DNA of 64,000 nucleotides from Rheinheimera aquimaris (GTDB lineage Bacteria > Pseudomonadota > Gammaproteobacteria > Enterobacterales > Alteromonadaceae). A program made the translations under genes and the position numbers. A model generated the notes under the pieces. The model was not told the origin of the DNA, did no database searches, and saw nothing but the letters and a program-made list of their open reading frames with translations. The stretch's first letter is position 1, and each line of letters opens with the position of its first letter. The stretch is from contig NZ_JAJAVQ010000005.1 in assembly GCF_020531985.1 (NCBI RefSeq), forward strand, positions 241,806 to 305,805, given 5' to 3'. This document shows positions 49,031 to 58,981 of this stretch, piece by piece.

Positions 49031-49775
49031 TGGGGATATGCACCTCGTAATTTAAAAACATATCGGCACTGTCATCATAGCCAAAGCGCAGCAAAATGTT
49101 GACCACGGCATTGCGGGTTAACACCGGCTCAGTTACACGAAACACCTGATCGCTTGTCAGGCCTTCTGCCATCAATACCCGATTGCCGGCATACCGCCGT
49201 TCCATGTTAAAGCGGCCACTGCCTGCGCTGACGATGCAGTAATTGACTCTTTCATCGGCAATATAAAACCGCCGCTCCGGCGACTGGCGGGTAAAGCGGA
49301 AACTGTCAAAATTCAGTGTAAAGCGCGCCGCAGCGGCATTCTCGGTACTGATGCTGTTCAGTACAACAGTGCCGCCGGGGTTTGCTACAGCAGTAGGATA
49401 CACCAGCAGCTGCGGTTTACTGCCAGAAGCGTAAGTTACCGGGCTGACTGACGCCAGGCTGGGGCTTATCACTGTCATGCTCGTGCCGTTTTGCTCAAAC
49501 GGTAAGCTGGTATACACACCGCTATATAAAATAGGCCGGAACTGCAGGCAATTACTGCTTAATGAAAATGACACACTGTTGGGCACCGCATTTCGCAGCT
49601 CGCGTACCAGGCGTTCGGCAACAAAACGGCTTTGCCCCAGCACCTGTTCACGCAGCGCCGCGTCGGCATACATACGCGAACCAATACCCAGATAACTGGT
49701 AACACCCAACGCCAGTATCGCCAGCACCACCAGCGTAATGACCAGTTCAACCAGGGTGAAACCGCGGCAACGCAT
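49020..49775 (-). CDS. mshO: MSHA minor pilin MshO
   Basis: A 251-residue type IV pilin-like protein with a prepilin cleavage site RCRGFTLVELVITLVVLAI (glycine before F, E5 present) and a beta-rich C-terminal domain. It resembles PilW/GspJ-class minor pilins that prime pilus assembly. Stop/start junctions with mshD (TAATG) and mshP overlap. Confidence 0.87.
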   Translation of the reverse strand: MRCRGFTLVELVITLVVLAILALGVTSYLGIGSRMYADAALREQVLGQSRFVAERLVRELRNAVPNSVSFSLSSNCLQFRPILYSGVYTSLPFEQNGTSMTVISPSLASVSPVTYASGSKPQLLVYPTAVANPGGTVVLNSISTENAAAARFTLNFDSFRFTRQSPERRFYIADERVNYCIVSAGSGRFNMERRYAGNRVLMAEGLTSDQVFRVTEPVLTRNAVVNILLRFGYDDSADMFLNYEVHIPNVP

Positions 49776-50302
49776 TACCAGTTACCTTTATAGGCAACAA
49801 AGCGGATATCACCACCGCTGGGAGGAATAACGGTGATGGTAATTTTTTTCACCGTATTGGCAGGCAGTGCCGGCGTGAAATCGTTAGCGGCATAGGCTAC
49901 TGCAACTTCTACCCGGTAACTGCGATAACTGGCGGCGATGCTTTCGTTTAAAATATTACTCAACACTAAATCGCCGGTAACGCCCATGCCATTAAAGTCA
50001 TCAACATCGTCATACAAGGTGCGGTCCGGCTCTTCCGGCCCCAAGGTCACAGAGCAGCTGATGCCGCTTTCGCCACAACGTAACATGCCGCCGCTGCGGC
50101 TGTTATTTTCATCAAAAGCTTTGCCCAGTATTTCATTCATCAGGCCCTGCCCCAATTCTGCGGCACGTACCTGATGCCAGGGATCGGCACTTTTAATATA
50201 TAAAGGCCCCAACACCGCAGTAATAATGCTTAAACTGATGGCCAGCACCACTATGCCGATAATCAGTTCAATCAGTGTTACACCGCGGCTTTGCCTTAAC
50301 AT
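49775..50302 (-). CDS. mshD: MSHA minor pilin MshD
   Basis: A minor pilin with prepilin site QSRGVTLIELIIGIVVLAI (E5 present). The first in-frame start at 50332 would add ten residues before a normal short leader (MLRQSRG), so I prefer ATG at 50302 with GGAAGG about 12 bases upstream, giving a 7-bp overlap with mshC. It is probably exported to the growing pilus as part of the minor pilin complex. Confidence 0.85.
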   Translation of the reverse strand: MLRQSRGVTLIELIIGIVVLAISLSIITAVLGPLYIKSADPWHQVRAAELGQGLMNEILGKAFDENNSRSGGMLRCGESGISCSVTLGPEEPDRTLYDDVDDFNGMGVTGDLVLSNILNESIAASYRSYRVEVAVAYAANDFTPALPANTVKKITITVIPPSGGDIRFVAYKGNW

Positions 50303-50739
50303 GGGTGAATATAGCCTTCCGTTTCGATACACAGTTTTAACTGTGTACTACCCTGAATCGTCAGCTCACAGCGGCCACTGCACGCCGAAGGCCGGCCCAT
50401 GCTGTCAAACTGCAGTGTATTAGCATTTAGTGCCAGGCTGACATTATCGCGGTTGGCCACACACACAGCTAATGCGTCATTGCCATTGGGGCAGCTACCG
50501 CCGCTGGCGATAAGGGTGTTGGCGGTAACAGTTACCTGAGGTGTGCTGCAGCTGGTACATTGCATCGCCTGCATTTGCACACGGCGCAAAACATTAGCCG
50601 CCTGATCCTGATACAGGTATTCGGCCGTACCGGAGTTATCAAAAAAACGGGGTAACAGGCTAACCGCCAGTACCCCGATGATTATCAGCACCACAATAAG
50701 CTCAACTAAAGTAAAGCCTTTGCTGCTGGAGTCTTTCAT
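50296..50739 (-). CDS. mshC: MSHA minor pilin MshC
   Basis: A 147-residue GspH/FimT-like minor pilin with leader SSSKG and mature start FTLVELIVVLIIIGVLAVSL. Two cysteine pairs (CTSCS and CSGRCE) occur in the C-terminal domain. It follows mshA by 15 bp. Confidence 0.85.
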   Translation of the reverse strand: MKDSSSKGFTLVELIVVLIIIGVLAVSLLPRFFDNSGTAEYLYQDQAANVLRRVQMQAMQCTSCSTPQVTVTANTLIASGGSCPNGNDALAVCVANRDNVSLALNANTLQFDSMGRPSACSGRCELTIQGSTQLKLCIETEGYIHPC

Positions 50740-50754
50740 TAGTCTAACCTAAGA

Positions 50755-51285
50755 TCAGCAACCATTTGCGTGTACTGTGATAACTGGTTTAGCACCACCG
50801 CCAGCAGACTGCTGATAGACAGCATGACAAGCATCTGCTTGATCGGCTGATACAGGTACGCCTGCAGGGGAAATAATCACTGAAGTGTCTGTTGCACCAA
50901 AACCAGGTGCATCGGCGCCGGTGCCTAATACAACATCCCATTCAGCTGCATCGAGTTCTGCTACGTTACGAACAGAAGCTATTGTTGCTGCAGGAAATCC
51001 ATCTACTACCTCTACCTGACCGGCTGCGCAGGCGCCTGCCGTTTGTGCGACAACGTTACCGTTAGCAGCCAAACAGGCGTTACCATTTTGCAGCCCGGCA
51101 ATTACCGCTTTGCCATAAACCAACGAACCCGCAGACGCCATAGCGCCACGAGCACCATCTAAGGCTGACGCGCGCGCATCACTTGCAAAATTCAAAAAAC
51201 GGGGTGCCGCAGTTACCGCCAGAATACCTAAAATTACGATAACAATAATTAATTCAATTAATGTAAAACCTTGATTGCGTTTCAT
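50755..51285 (-). CDS. mshA: Major MSHA pilin MshA
   Basis: A 176-residue type IVa pilin. The leader MKRNQG is followed by FTLIELIIVIVILGILAVTA and APRFLNFASDARASALDG, the standard MshA N-terminus. A C-terminal disulfide is likely (CHAVYQQ ... ANGC). It is the main pilus subunit; in relatives it mediates surface attachment and biofilm formation. Confidence 0.92.
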   Translation of the reverse strand: MKRNQGFTLIELIIVIVILGILAVTAAPRFLNFASDARASALDGARGAMASAGSLVYGKAVIAGLQNGNACLAANGNVVAQTAGACAAGQVEVVDGFPAATIASVRNVAELDAAEWDVVLGTGADAPGFGATDTSVIISPAGVPVSADQADACHAVYQQSAGGGAKPVITVHANGC

Positions 51286-51302
51286 TACTGTACACCTTTA
51301 AT

Positions 51303-51866
51303 TTATGGACGGTTTAAAAATACTACTACGTTGCCATTTGCCGGGTTATAGGTAAACCCATTAGTAGCACCAGTGCCGGCTGCTGGCGCTGCCGTTAAAC
51401 CAGCAGTCTGATGGTACTCACAAAGATTATTGGCAAAACGGACAAACAAGCTGTCATCTGCATCAAAAGCGATCGAAGCACTTGGCGGATTTTGTAAAAT
51501 CAATTGTAACACCTGCAGACAAGCCTCTGCATCAACTGACGCTAAGGTGGTATCTGTCGAGTTTTCTCCGGTCGGATAACCGCGTGTTGCACTGGCCGCA
51601 GCGCCATTTACACCTACTTGAATACCATCTATCGTTACAAAGGTTCCCGTCGCAGTATTGTTGCCATTTGGACGGCCATCTACTTCCCATTGTGCTCTTA
51701 CTAAACCAACTGCGGCAGCAAAGCCCCCTGCAACACCTTCTACGGCTACATCTTCAGCTTCTTCTGTCACGTCTAAAAACCGTGGCAGTGCCGTTGCTGC
51801 CAGCAATCCCAGAATTATTATTACGATAATCAGTTCTATTAGCGTAAAGCCTGATTGTCTTTTCAT
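51303..51866 (-). CDS. mshB: MSHA pilin MshB
   Basis: A 187-residue pilin with leader MKRQSG and mature FTLIELIIVIIILGLLAATA, then LPRFLDVTEEAEDVAVEG. It has the MshB position between mshG and mshA. ATG at 51866 has GGGAGA correctly spaced upstream; an earlier ATG at 51881 lacks this. Two C-terminal cysteines may pair. Confidence 0.88.
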   Translation of the reverse strand: MKRQSGFTLIELIIVIIILGLLAATALPRFLDVTEEAEDVAVEGVAGGFAAAVGLVRAQWEVDGRPNGNNTATGTFVTIDGIQVGVNGAAASATRGYPTGENSTDTTLASVDAEACLQVLQLILQNPPSASIAFDADDSLFVRFANNLCEYHQTAGLTAAPAAGTGATNGFTYNPANGNVVVFLNRP

Positions 51867-51948
51867 ATTTGTTTCTCCCATCTGTTTGTTATCGTTAGTA
51901 TATCGCTAAAGTTTGTAATTACACGTTATTTGTCGGCGCTTGTTGGCG

Positions 51949-53178
51949 CTAACCATTGCCGCCTTTGTAAGCGTTTAACATATCCCACATTGGCGTAAAA
52001 ATACCCAGCGCCAGGATCAACACCATCACTGCCACAATACAGATCAGGATAGGCTCTATCTTGGCGGTTAAGCTTTTTAAATCAAACGCTACTTCACGCT
52101 CGTAAAAGCCGGCTACCTCAGACAGCATTTCGTCCATTGCGCCGGTTTCTTCCCCTACCGCCAGCATTTGCAGTACCAGCGGGGTAAACATCTGGCTTTG
52201 CTGGCTTACCCGCAGCAGGCTTTCGCCGCGTTCAATATTGCGCCGCATCTCGCGGATAATATCGCCAAGGTAATCGTTGTCTACTGCGTCGGCGACCAGT
52301 GTCAGCGCACTGGTCATCGGCACACCGGCTTTTAGCATCATGCCAAAGCTGCGGGCGAAGCGGCCCAGCGTGGCGCGGTATATTACGCTGCCAATAATAG
52401 GAAAGCGGATTTTCCAGCGCCCCCAAACTATACGGCCCTTATCGGTTTTAATATAAGACCTGAAACCAAAGCCTGCGGCAACTGCCACTATCAGCATCAA
52501 CGGCCAGTAGGCAATAAAAAACTCTGAACTGGCCAGCAGAGCTTTAGTTGACCAGGGCAGCTCGGCATTAAAGCGGGCAAACATATTGGCAAACTGAGGT
52601 ATTACCGCCAGGTTAAGAATAAACATCGCCACTATCAGCGTCAGTAACACAAAAAACGGGTAACGGGTGGCCTGTTTAATTTGCTTACGGGTTTCCAGCT
52701 CTTGTTCAAAGTAGTAGGTTAGCTGCAGAAATGCTTCGTCCAGCCGGCCGGTGTTTTCACCCACGTGCACTATGCTGACCATCAGGCGGCTGAACACCGC
52801 CGGATGCACTGCCATGGCCTGTGACAGATTGCGGCCATTTTCCAGCTGATCGACCAGTTCCTGTAATATTTGCTGCAACCTCACCGAATTGGTGCTTTGC
52901 GCCAGCCCTTCTATGGCCCGGATAATAGGAATACCGGCTTTCATCAGCGAGTACATCTGCCGGGAAAACATAATCAGGTCAGTCAGAGACACCTTGCGCT
53001 GCCACAGCACCGGGCTGCTGAAACCGGGTTTATCTGCGGCGTCGTTGCGGCTAATTGTCAGCGGTATGTAACTTCGCCGGCGCAGTATATCGGCCGCAGC
53101 ACTCTCGCTGCCGGCTTCAAGCTCGCCGCGTACGGCATTGCCGGTGCTGTCTCTTGCGGTGTAAATAAACTGCGGCAT
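51949..53178 (-). CDS. mshG: MSHA pilus platform protein MshG
   Basis: A 409-residue GspF/PilC-family inner-membrane protein with two repeated helical domains (LTDLIMFSRQMYSLMKAGIPI and ARSFGMMLKAGVPM) and three transmembrane segments. It is the platform turned by the MshE motor. It follows mshE by 4 bp. No mshF is found between mshG and mshB, unlike Vibrio cholerae. Confidence 0.93.
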   Translation of the reverse strand: MPQFIYTARDSTGNAVRGELEAGSESAAADILRRRSYIPLTISRNDAADKPGFSSPVLWQRKVSLTDLIMFSRQMYSLMKAGIPIIRAIEGLAQSTNSVRLQQILQELVDQLENGRNLSQAMAVHPAVFSRLMVSIVHVGENTGRLDEAFLQLTYYFEQELETRKQIKQATRYPFFVLLTLIVAMFILNLAVIPQFANMFARFNAELPWSTKALLASSEFFIAYWPLMLIVAVAAGFGFRSYIKTDKGRIVWGRWKIRFPIIGSVIYRATLGRFARSFGMMLKAGVPMTSALTLVADAVDNDYLGDIIREMRRNIERGESLLRVSQQSQMFTPLVLQMLAVGEETGAMDEMLSEVAGFYEREVAFDLKSLTAKIEPILICIVAVMVLILALGIFTPMWDMLNAYKGGNG

Positions 53179-53182
53179 AGGC

Positions 53183-54913
53183 TTAGCTGCTCACTGCATC
53201 AAAATCAGGATCGGTATCAAGGTATTCTGACACCCGGATAACTTCATCAAGGCTGGTGATCCCCTGCTGTGCGTAATGCAGCGCCATGTTACCCAGGCTG
53301 ATAAAACCTTCACTGCGATGCGCCAGCTCGGCAAACGCCGAGGTATCATCCCGGCGCAGTGCATCTGCCAGCGGCTTGGTGATAACCAGCAACTCAAATA
53401 CGCCCAACCGGCCCTTATAGCCACTGTGGTTGCACGACTGACACCCCGGCGCATGCCAGTAACTTGCTGTGGCGTTGGCTTTGTTATGCCGAAGCCAGCT
53501 GCTTTCCATATCATCCGGCTGGTATGGTTGTTTGCAGTACTCACATAACCGCCTTATCAACCGCTGCGCGACTATAGCGCGTAGCGCTGATGCCACCAGA
53601 TAAGGCGCGGCGCCCATGTCGATTAAGCGCAGCGTGCTGGTTACCGCATCATTGGTGTGCAGCGTAGACAGCACTAAGTGGCCGGTTAGTGCACCGCGCA
53701 GGCCCATTTCGGCGGTTTCCTGATCCCGCATCTCACCCACCATAATAATGTCTGGGTCTTGCCGTAATGTGGTGCGCAGTACATTGCTGAACGACAAACC
53801 AATTTTATGGTTAACCTGTACCTGGTTTATCCGCGGTAAACGGTATTCAACCGGGTCTTCCACAGTAATAATTTTACTGCCAGCCTGGTTTAACTCACTG
53901 AGCAGGCCGTACAGCGTAGTGGTTTTACCAGAACCGGTTGGCCCGGTAACCAGTATCATGCCGTGCGGGCTTTTAATAATACGCCTGAGTTTTGCCAGCA
54001 GTGGCGCCGGCATACCGGTTTCTTCCAGATGCAGAATACCGGCAGACTGATCAAGCAAACGCATAACCACTGATTCGCCATACTGCACCGGCATCGTAGA
54101 AATACGCACATCAATCTGGTGCTTTTTCACATTAATCTGAAAACGGCCATCCTGCGGCAGACGTTTTTCAGAGATATCCAGATTCGCCATCAGCTTAAGC
54201 CGCAATACCAGCGCAGACGCTATACTGACCTGATTCAGAATGCTTTCCTGCAGCACGCCGTCTACCCGCTGCCGGATACGCAGCACTTTTTCATCCGGCT
54301 CGATATGAATATCCGATGCTTTAACCTGAACCGCATCTTCGAAAATAGACTGCAGTAGTTTAACAATGGTGTTATCGGCATCGGTTTGCTCATCTACTGC
54401 AGTAAGATCCAGCCCCTGGTCATCGCCATGTTCTTCTTTTAACTGCGAGGCAAAGCTCTCGATATCTTTAGTACGCCGGTACAGCGTATCAAAGGCTTCA
54501 ATCAGCTGGCTTTCGCGCACTACCGCCAGCTCAATCTGGCGCGGCGCAAGCAGCTCAGCCAGTTGATCCAACGCAGCCAAATCAGCCGGGTCACTCATGC
54601 CCAGTAATACTGAACTGCCGTGGTCTTCCAGTACCAACGCCCTAAACCGGCGGGCCTGCACTTCCGGCAATAACTGTACAGCTTTGGGGTCTATGCGTTT
54701 TTGCGCGATATCAAGAAAAGGTACATTCAGTTGCTGCGCCAGAAACTGCAGCAGTTGCTGTTCTGATAAGAATTTCAACTCAATCAGGGTGGCGCCTAAT
54801 TTACGGCCACTTTGCTGCTGTTGTGCCAATGCCTGCTGTAACTGTGGCTCCGAGATAATATTCTCGTGTACCAGTAAGTCACCCAAACGCATTTTTAAAC
54901 GAGGTCTTTGCAT
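53183..54913 (-). CDS. mshE: MSHA pilus extension ATPase MshE
   Basis: A 576-residue PilB/GspE-type ATPase. The N-terminal MshEN domain, known in this family to bind cyclic di-GMP, has two motif copies (RLGDLLVHENIISEPQLQQA and KLGATLIELKFLSEQQLLQ); in both, the glycine often found in the middle is replaced (N and K). Walker A GPTGSGKTTT is at about 321-330. Asp box, Walker B and a tetracysteine zinc site (CEYC ... CQSC) follow. It powers pilus extension. Confidence 0.95.
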   Translation of the reverse strand: MQRPRLKMRLGDLLVHENIISEPQLQQALAQQQQSGRKLGATLIELKFLSEQQLLQFLAQQLNVPFLDIAQKRIDPKAVQLLPEVQARRFRALVLEDHGSSVLLGMSDPADLAALDQLAELLAPRQIELAVVRESQLIEAFDTLYRRTKDIESFASQLKEEHGDDQGLDLTAVDEQTDADNTIVKLLQSIFEDAVQVKASDIHIEPDEKVLRIRQRVDGVLQESILNQVSIASALVLRLKLMANLDISEKRLPQDGRFQINVKKHQIDVRISTMPVQYGESVVMRLLDQSAGILHLEETGMPAPLLAKLRRIIKSPHGMILVTGPTGSGKTTTLYGLLSELNQAGSKIITVEDPVEYRLPRINQVQVNHKIGLSFSNVLRTTLRQDPDIIMVGEMRDQETAEMGLRGALTGHLVLSTLHTNDAVTSTLRLIDMGAAPYLVASALRAIVAQRLIRRLCEYCKQPYQPDDMESSWLRHNKANATASYWHAPGCQSCNHSGYKGRLGVFELLVITKPLADALRRDDTSAFAELAHRSEGFISLGNMALHYAQQGITSLDEVIRVSEYLDTDPDFDAVSS

Positions 54914-54917
54914 AAGG

Positions 54918-56093
54918 TCACTCTGTTGCAGCTAAACGCTGCTGAATGTAATTTCTGCTGGCCGCGGTTAAGCTGTCGCCCCATTGTAACGCCTGACGAT
55001 AATGCAGCTGCGCCTGTTCACGTTGTGCCAGCGCATCAAGCGCAATTGCTGCCCCCAACCACCAGCGGGCCTGCTGCGGCTGTAGCACGATAAGCTGCCT
55101 GAACCAGTCAAGCGCTGCCTGTGGCTGGCCAAGCTGCTGCAATGCCGTGGCTTTTAAACCGTAGTACTCTGGCTGTTGTGCTAACACAAACTGCGCAGGT
55201 AGCAAGGCCTCAACCCGCGGCCACTGTGCCTGAGCTGCAGCCTGTTGTGCCAGCAGCAACTGAATATCAGCATTTACTATACCTTGCTGCAATGCCTGCT
55301 GCAGCACTATAAGCGCCTGTTGGGGCTGCCCTAGTTGATGCCACAATCGGGCTTGCTCCAGGTAGGCTTCTGCATTTTGTGGTGTAAGCTGCTGCAGTTG
55401 TTGCCATAGTTGCAGCGCCTGTTGGAGCTGACCGGCTTGTGCCGCAGTAAGAGCCCGCTGTTGTAACAGGGCGGCTTGTTGTTGCGCTGTCGCTACAGAG
55501 CGCACCACTTTCACATCAGTTTCAGACTGGGCGTTAGCACCTGCGCGGGGCCCAGTACTAACCTCAGCACTTGCCGTCTGTAAAGCAGCCCTGTCATGTT
55601 CTGCTGGCAACGGCTGAGGTTGCTGCGCGGCGTCAGGCTCAGCTACAGGCGGTGCGGTGGCTGTGCTTGGCAATGAGAAACCGGTGCCGGCTTTAGTGTC
55701 CTCGGCCAAAACACTATCAGCCCCCTGTTCAGCCTCTGTTTCAGCAAGACCGGGCTCTGCACTGATAACTGCCGCACTTTGTTGTGAAGCCAATGCTACA
55801 TCTTTCGTGCTAACTGATAGTTCAGCGCTGTTACCTACTGCAGCAGTCACAGCAGCTGCGGTGTCGTTCTTTATTGCATTAACAAGCGCCGGCGTAGCTT
55901 CGTCTGCATCAGGCAACGGCTCGCGCGTCAAAATGGCATAAACCGCAAATGCCAGCAATAAGGCGCTTAACAGCAGCAACAGATTTAGCCACAGCGGCCG
56001 CTCATCACTGCGAGCGCTGAGTGGTGTTACTGCGCGCTCTGACACATGCTGGCGTTTTTCCAGATCCCGCAGCATTTTATTCAGCACACTCAT
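54918..56093 (-). CDS. mshN: MSHA biogenesis protein MshN (TPR)
   Basis: A 391-residue protein: short cytoplasmic start MSVLNKMLRDLEKRQ, a transmembrane helix at about 35-54, a Ser/Ala-rich linker, then Gln/Ala-rich tetratricopeptide repeats. ATG at 56093 overlaps the mshM stop by 4 bp, so I reject an earlier start at 56186. It is thought to help secretin or pilus assembly. Confidence 0.9.
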   Translation of the reverse strand: MSVLNKMLRDLEKRQHVSERAVTPLSARSDERPLWLNLLLLLSALLLAFAVYAILTREPLPDADEATPALVNAIKNDTAAAVTAAVGNSAELSVSTKDVALASQQSAAVISAEPGLAETEAEQGADSVLAEDTKAGTGFSLPSTATAPPVAEPDAAQQPQPLPAEHDRAALQTASAEVSTGPRAGANAQSETDVKVVRSVATAQQQAALLQQRALTAAQAGQLQQALQLWQQLQQLTPQNAEAYLEQARLWHQLGQPQQALIVLQQALQQGIVNADIQLLLAQQAAAQAQWPRVEALLPAQFVLAQQPEYYGLKATALQQLGQPQAALDWFRQLIVLQPQQARWWLGAAIALDALAQREQAQLHYRQALQWGDSLTAASRNYIQQRLAATE

Positions 56094-57007
56094 AGCGTCA
56101 CCCACCCGGCAAACCACTGACTGCCTGCTGCCATGGCACACGTTGCCGCCACCACTGACACTGAGACAACCCCATACCACCACCATGCTCTGGGTTTAGG
56201 CTGCACATCTTCCGTGTCCCAGGCAGCTAAACGCACATGCTGGTAACCGGCATGTGCTTTGCCTTCACCAAACGCCAGTAATAATGCTTTATGCGCCAGT
56301 ATATTCACTAAACGCGGTACCCCTCTGCTGTAGCGTGCCAGCGCCCTAAGCGCCAGTTCACTGAATAACATACGCTGGGTGCCAGCCTGGTAAAGCCGCT
56401 GCTGTAAGTAAGCCCCCACCTGCTGGCGGTTTAACAAGGTTAAACGGCAGGAAAACGAAATGCGCTGACGTAACTGGCGAAAGCGGTAACTGCTAAGCCG
56501 GTTGTCCAGCTCTGGCTGGCCGAACAGCACTACCTGCAACAATTTACGCTGCTCAGTTTCCAGGTTCGTCAGCAAACGCAGTGCCTCAAGTGTCTCATCC
56601 GGCAGCGCTTGGGCTTCATCGATCAGCACGATGGTTTTTTTACCCTGCCCGGCAAGTAACATCAGCTGTCGCTGCAATAATTGCAGCAGTTGCGGCGGGT
56701 CGATATTGGCGGAATATTTCAAGCCCAGCTCCAGCGCCAATGTCCACCTCAGTTCAATTGGACTTAAGCAGGGATCGGGAACATAGGCCAGTTGCCAGTC
56801 TGCTTCTGTTTGCTGTAGCAACTTCCGGCACAACAGCGTCTTACCACTGCCCACTTCGCCACAGACCTTAATAAAACCTTCCCCAGCGTTCAGCGCCGTT
56901 TTCAGCACCGCCAGCACATCATTGTGCTGCTGCAGCGGCACAAAGAATGTCGTGTCAGGCGTTAGCCCGAACGGCATACGGCTAAGCTGAAAATGTTGCT
57001 GATACAT
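56090..57007 (-). CDS. mshM: MSHA AAA-type ATPase MshM
   Basis: A 305-residue ExeA/GspA-like ATPase. Walker A GEVGSGKT is at 50-57, Walker B TIVLIDEAQ with D130-E131, and a sensor region follows. A transmembrane helix is near 275-295. ExeA-like proteins organise peptidoglycan passage or secretin assembly. Confidence 0.9.
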   Translation of the reverse strand: MYQQHFQLSRMPFGLTPDTTFFVPLQQHNDVLAVLKTALNAGEGFIKVCGEVGSGKTLLCRKLLQQTEADWQLAYVPDPCLSPIELRWTLALELGLKYSANIDPPQLLQLLQRQLMLLAGQGKKTIVLIDEAQALPDETLEALRLLTNLETEQRKLLQVVLFGQPELDNRLSSYRFRQLRQRISFSCRLTLLNRQQVGAYLQQRLYQAGTQRMLFSELALRALARYSRGVPRLVNILAHKALLLAFGEGKAHAGYQHVRLAAWDTEDVQPKPRAWWWYGVVSVSVVAATCAMAAGSQWFAGWVTL

Positions 57008-57009
57008 AA

Positions 57010-58668
57010 TTATTTTGGATACCAGTCACCGATGTAACCAGACGACTGCTGGATCTGCTGTTGCCATACACCTTCACCGACAACCGTCGGTTTCAGTAGT
57101 ATCACCAGCTCTTTTTTCTTCTCGACTTTGTTCAGGCTGGTAAACAGCTTGCCCACCAGAGGAATAGCACTTAATACCGGCGTGCGTGATTCACTGTCAC
57201 TGGTCACCGTTTGCATCAGGCCGCCAATCACAACAATTTCACCACTGCGGGCGCGGATAATAGTGTCAGACTCACGGATATTACTTTGCGCCAGCGGCAA
57301 AATGATACGCTCATCACTAAACTGAATGGTTTTGTTTTGTTCGGCAGTTTCGGTAACTGACGGGTGCACATGCAGAATAACACTGCCACTTTGATCAATC
57401 TGCGGCGTAACATCAAGCGCTATACCCGAGAAAAACGGCTGCAGAGAAATATTAGGCGTGCTGGTCGTGCCACCTGCACCAATAGTCGTATCACTGCTGA
57501 CGTTGGTAACGAAGTACTCGTCCTGCCCCACTTTAATCACCGCTTTCTGGTTATTCATTGCCGTAACCCGCGGGCTGGATAGCACCTGCGCATTGCCCTG
57601 CGTTTCCAGCAGGTTTATCACGCCGTTAAAATCTGCATTGTTAAAGGAAATAGCAGTCACACCACCCAGCGAACTACTGATGGCGTTAGAGGCAACGGCA
57701 CCGCTGGTACTAAAGTTAAAACTGGTGTTTCGCAGGTTCATAATGGCATTTTGCCAGTTAATACCCTGCTGATATTCGTCGTTAAGTGTCACTTCAATGA
57801 TCTTCGCTTCCAGCACAACCTGACGCTGCAGATGCTGCTCTGACTGCCCGAGATAAGCTTTAACTGCCGCGATTTCGTCCGGCATACCCCGCACGGTAAC
57901 AAGCCCGGCCTGCGGGGTCACGACTACCATCCTGTCAGCGCCGTTACCCAGTACTGTACTGACTGCTTTTTCCAGATCTTTCCAAAAATCGGTCTTGCTT
58001 TCGCTTTGGATGGTGCTGCCATTAAACTGCTGCTGACCATACTGCTGATTCTGGTTATTTAAATTACCCTGATTGACATTACTCTGCGACGAGCCATTGT
58101 TACGGTTATTCTGTCCATTCTGGTTATTTTGGTTATCCTGCGACACGCCGCCTGAGTTGACGGCAATAGACGAAAACCCCTGGCGCTGCAGCATCAGATA
58201 ATTCACTGCGATAGTTTCGGTACGCAGGCCTGCCGGGTATATTTTGTACACCATACCTTGCTGACGGATATCAAAACCATATAACTGTTGTACAATCGCC
58301 ATTGTCTCAGGCAGGGTAACTTGCTTTAACTGCAGCGTGATCTGCCCGCTGACACCGGGGTGCAACACGACGCTATAAGGCGTATCAGCCACAATGGACT
58401 GAAAGAAGTCAGCCAGGTCAGCCTGAGCAGCGGCAACATTGAAGCGTGGTAACTGAACAGCCTGCGGTGTGTAGCTACTGGCAATCAGATCCTGGGTCAC
58501 CGCATCCGGCACTGTCGGTGCTGCTACGGTATTCGGTTTCGTCTGCGCCGCTTGCTGCAACACCTGCTGAGCACTATCCGGTACCTGCGTAGGTGAAAAT
58601 GCCTGGCAGCCACTTAACAAGACACCACTGCATAACCACAACACCTTGTTTACACGCTTATTATTCAT
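57010..58668 (-). CDS. mshL: MSHA pilus secretin MshL
   Basis: A 552-residue secretin forming the outer-membrane pore. Lipobox LLSGC (C21) makes it a lipoprotein. An N-terminal N-domain spans about 75-160, an Asn/Gln-rich linker about 177-217, an N1-type domain follows, and the secretin barrel (NAQVLSSPRVTAMNNQKAVI, GEIVVIGGLMQT) ends near residue 530. It is coupled to mshK by an 8-bp overlap. Confidence 0.94.
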   Translation of the reverse strand: MNNKRVNKVLWLCSGVLLSGCQAFSPTQVPDSAQQVLQQAAQTKPNTVAAPTVPDAVTQDLIASSYTPQAVQLPRFNVAAAQADLADFFQSIVADTPYSVVLHPGVSGQITLQLKQVTLPETMAIVQQLYGFDIRQQGMVYKIYPAGLRTETIAVNYLMLQRQGFSSIAVNSGGVSQDNQNNQNGQNNRNNGSSQSNVNQGNLNNQNQQYGQQQFNGSTIQSESKTDFWKDLEKAVSTVLGNGADRMVVVTPQAGLVTVRGMPDEIAAVKAYLGQSEQHLQRQVVLEAKIIEVTLNDEYQQGINWQNAIMNLRNTSFNFSTSGAVASNAISSSLGGVTAISFNNADFNGVINLLETQGNAQVLSSPRVTAMNNQKAVIKVGQDEYFVTNVSSDTTIGAGGTTSTPNISLQPFFSGIALDVTPQIDQSGSVILHVHPSVTETAEQNKTIQFSDERIILPLAQSNIRESDTIIRARSGEIVVIGGLMQTVTSDSESRTPVLSAIPLVGKLFTSLNKVEKKKELVILLKPTVVGEGVWQQQIQQSSGYIGDWYPK

Positions 58669-58981
58669 ATTGTTTTATCGCTGTATTAAGTAAAGGCAGT
58701 ACTAGCTGCTCGCCGTTTAAATCCATAATCACTTTTGTTTGCTGAATATCCAGCACCAGATACTGCTGAAAACGCTGGCCTTTTCGTACCAAAACGCCAT
58801 CAAGTACAGCAACGTGGCCATCGGCTGTGTGTTTAATCAGTTGTAGTTTAGGCAGTGTAGCCGTTGCCGCACCGGCACTGCTAAGACCAGCAGCTTGCCA
58901 GCCAGCAGCCGGTTTTGTTGGGTCCGCCTGCGCGATAACACACCAGAACAAACAGAGACTACAGACGGATAAAATCTTCAT
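58661..58981 (-). CDS. mshK: MSHA biogenesis protein MshK
   Basis: A 106-residue exported protein of the PilP/GspC-like type: signal peptide MKILSVCSLCLFWCVIAQA, then a small beta domain (KLQLIKHTADGHVAVLDG). It likely links the inner-membrane complex to MshL. ATG at 58981 has GGTGA six bases upstream; GTG at 58987 is an equally possible start. Confidence 0.82.
   Translation of the reverse strand: MKILSVCSLCLFWCVIAQADPTKPAAGWQAAGLSSAGAATATLPKLQLIKHTADGHVAVLDGVLVRKGQRFQQYLVLDIQQTKVIMDLNGEQLVLPLLNTAIKQYE

Noticed and set aside
58018..58140. CRISPR-like or tandem repeat array in mshL
   Set aside because: The repetition is from Asn/Gln codons within an intact reading frame; there are no spacers. 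No CRISPR array was seen anywhere in the window.
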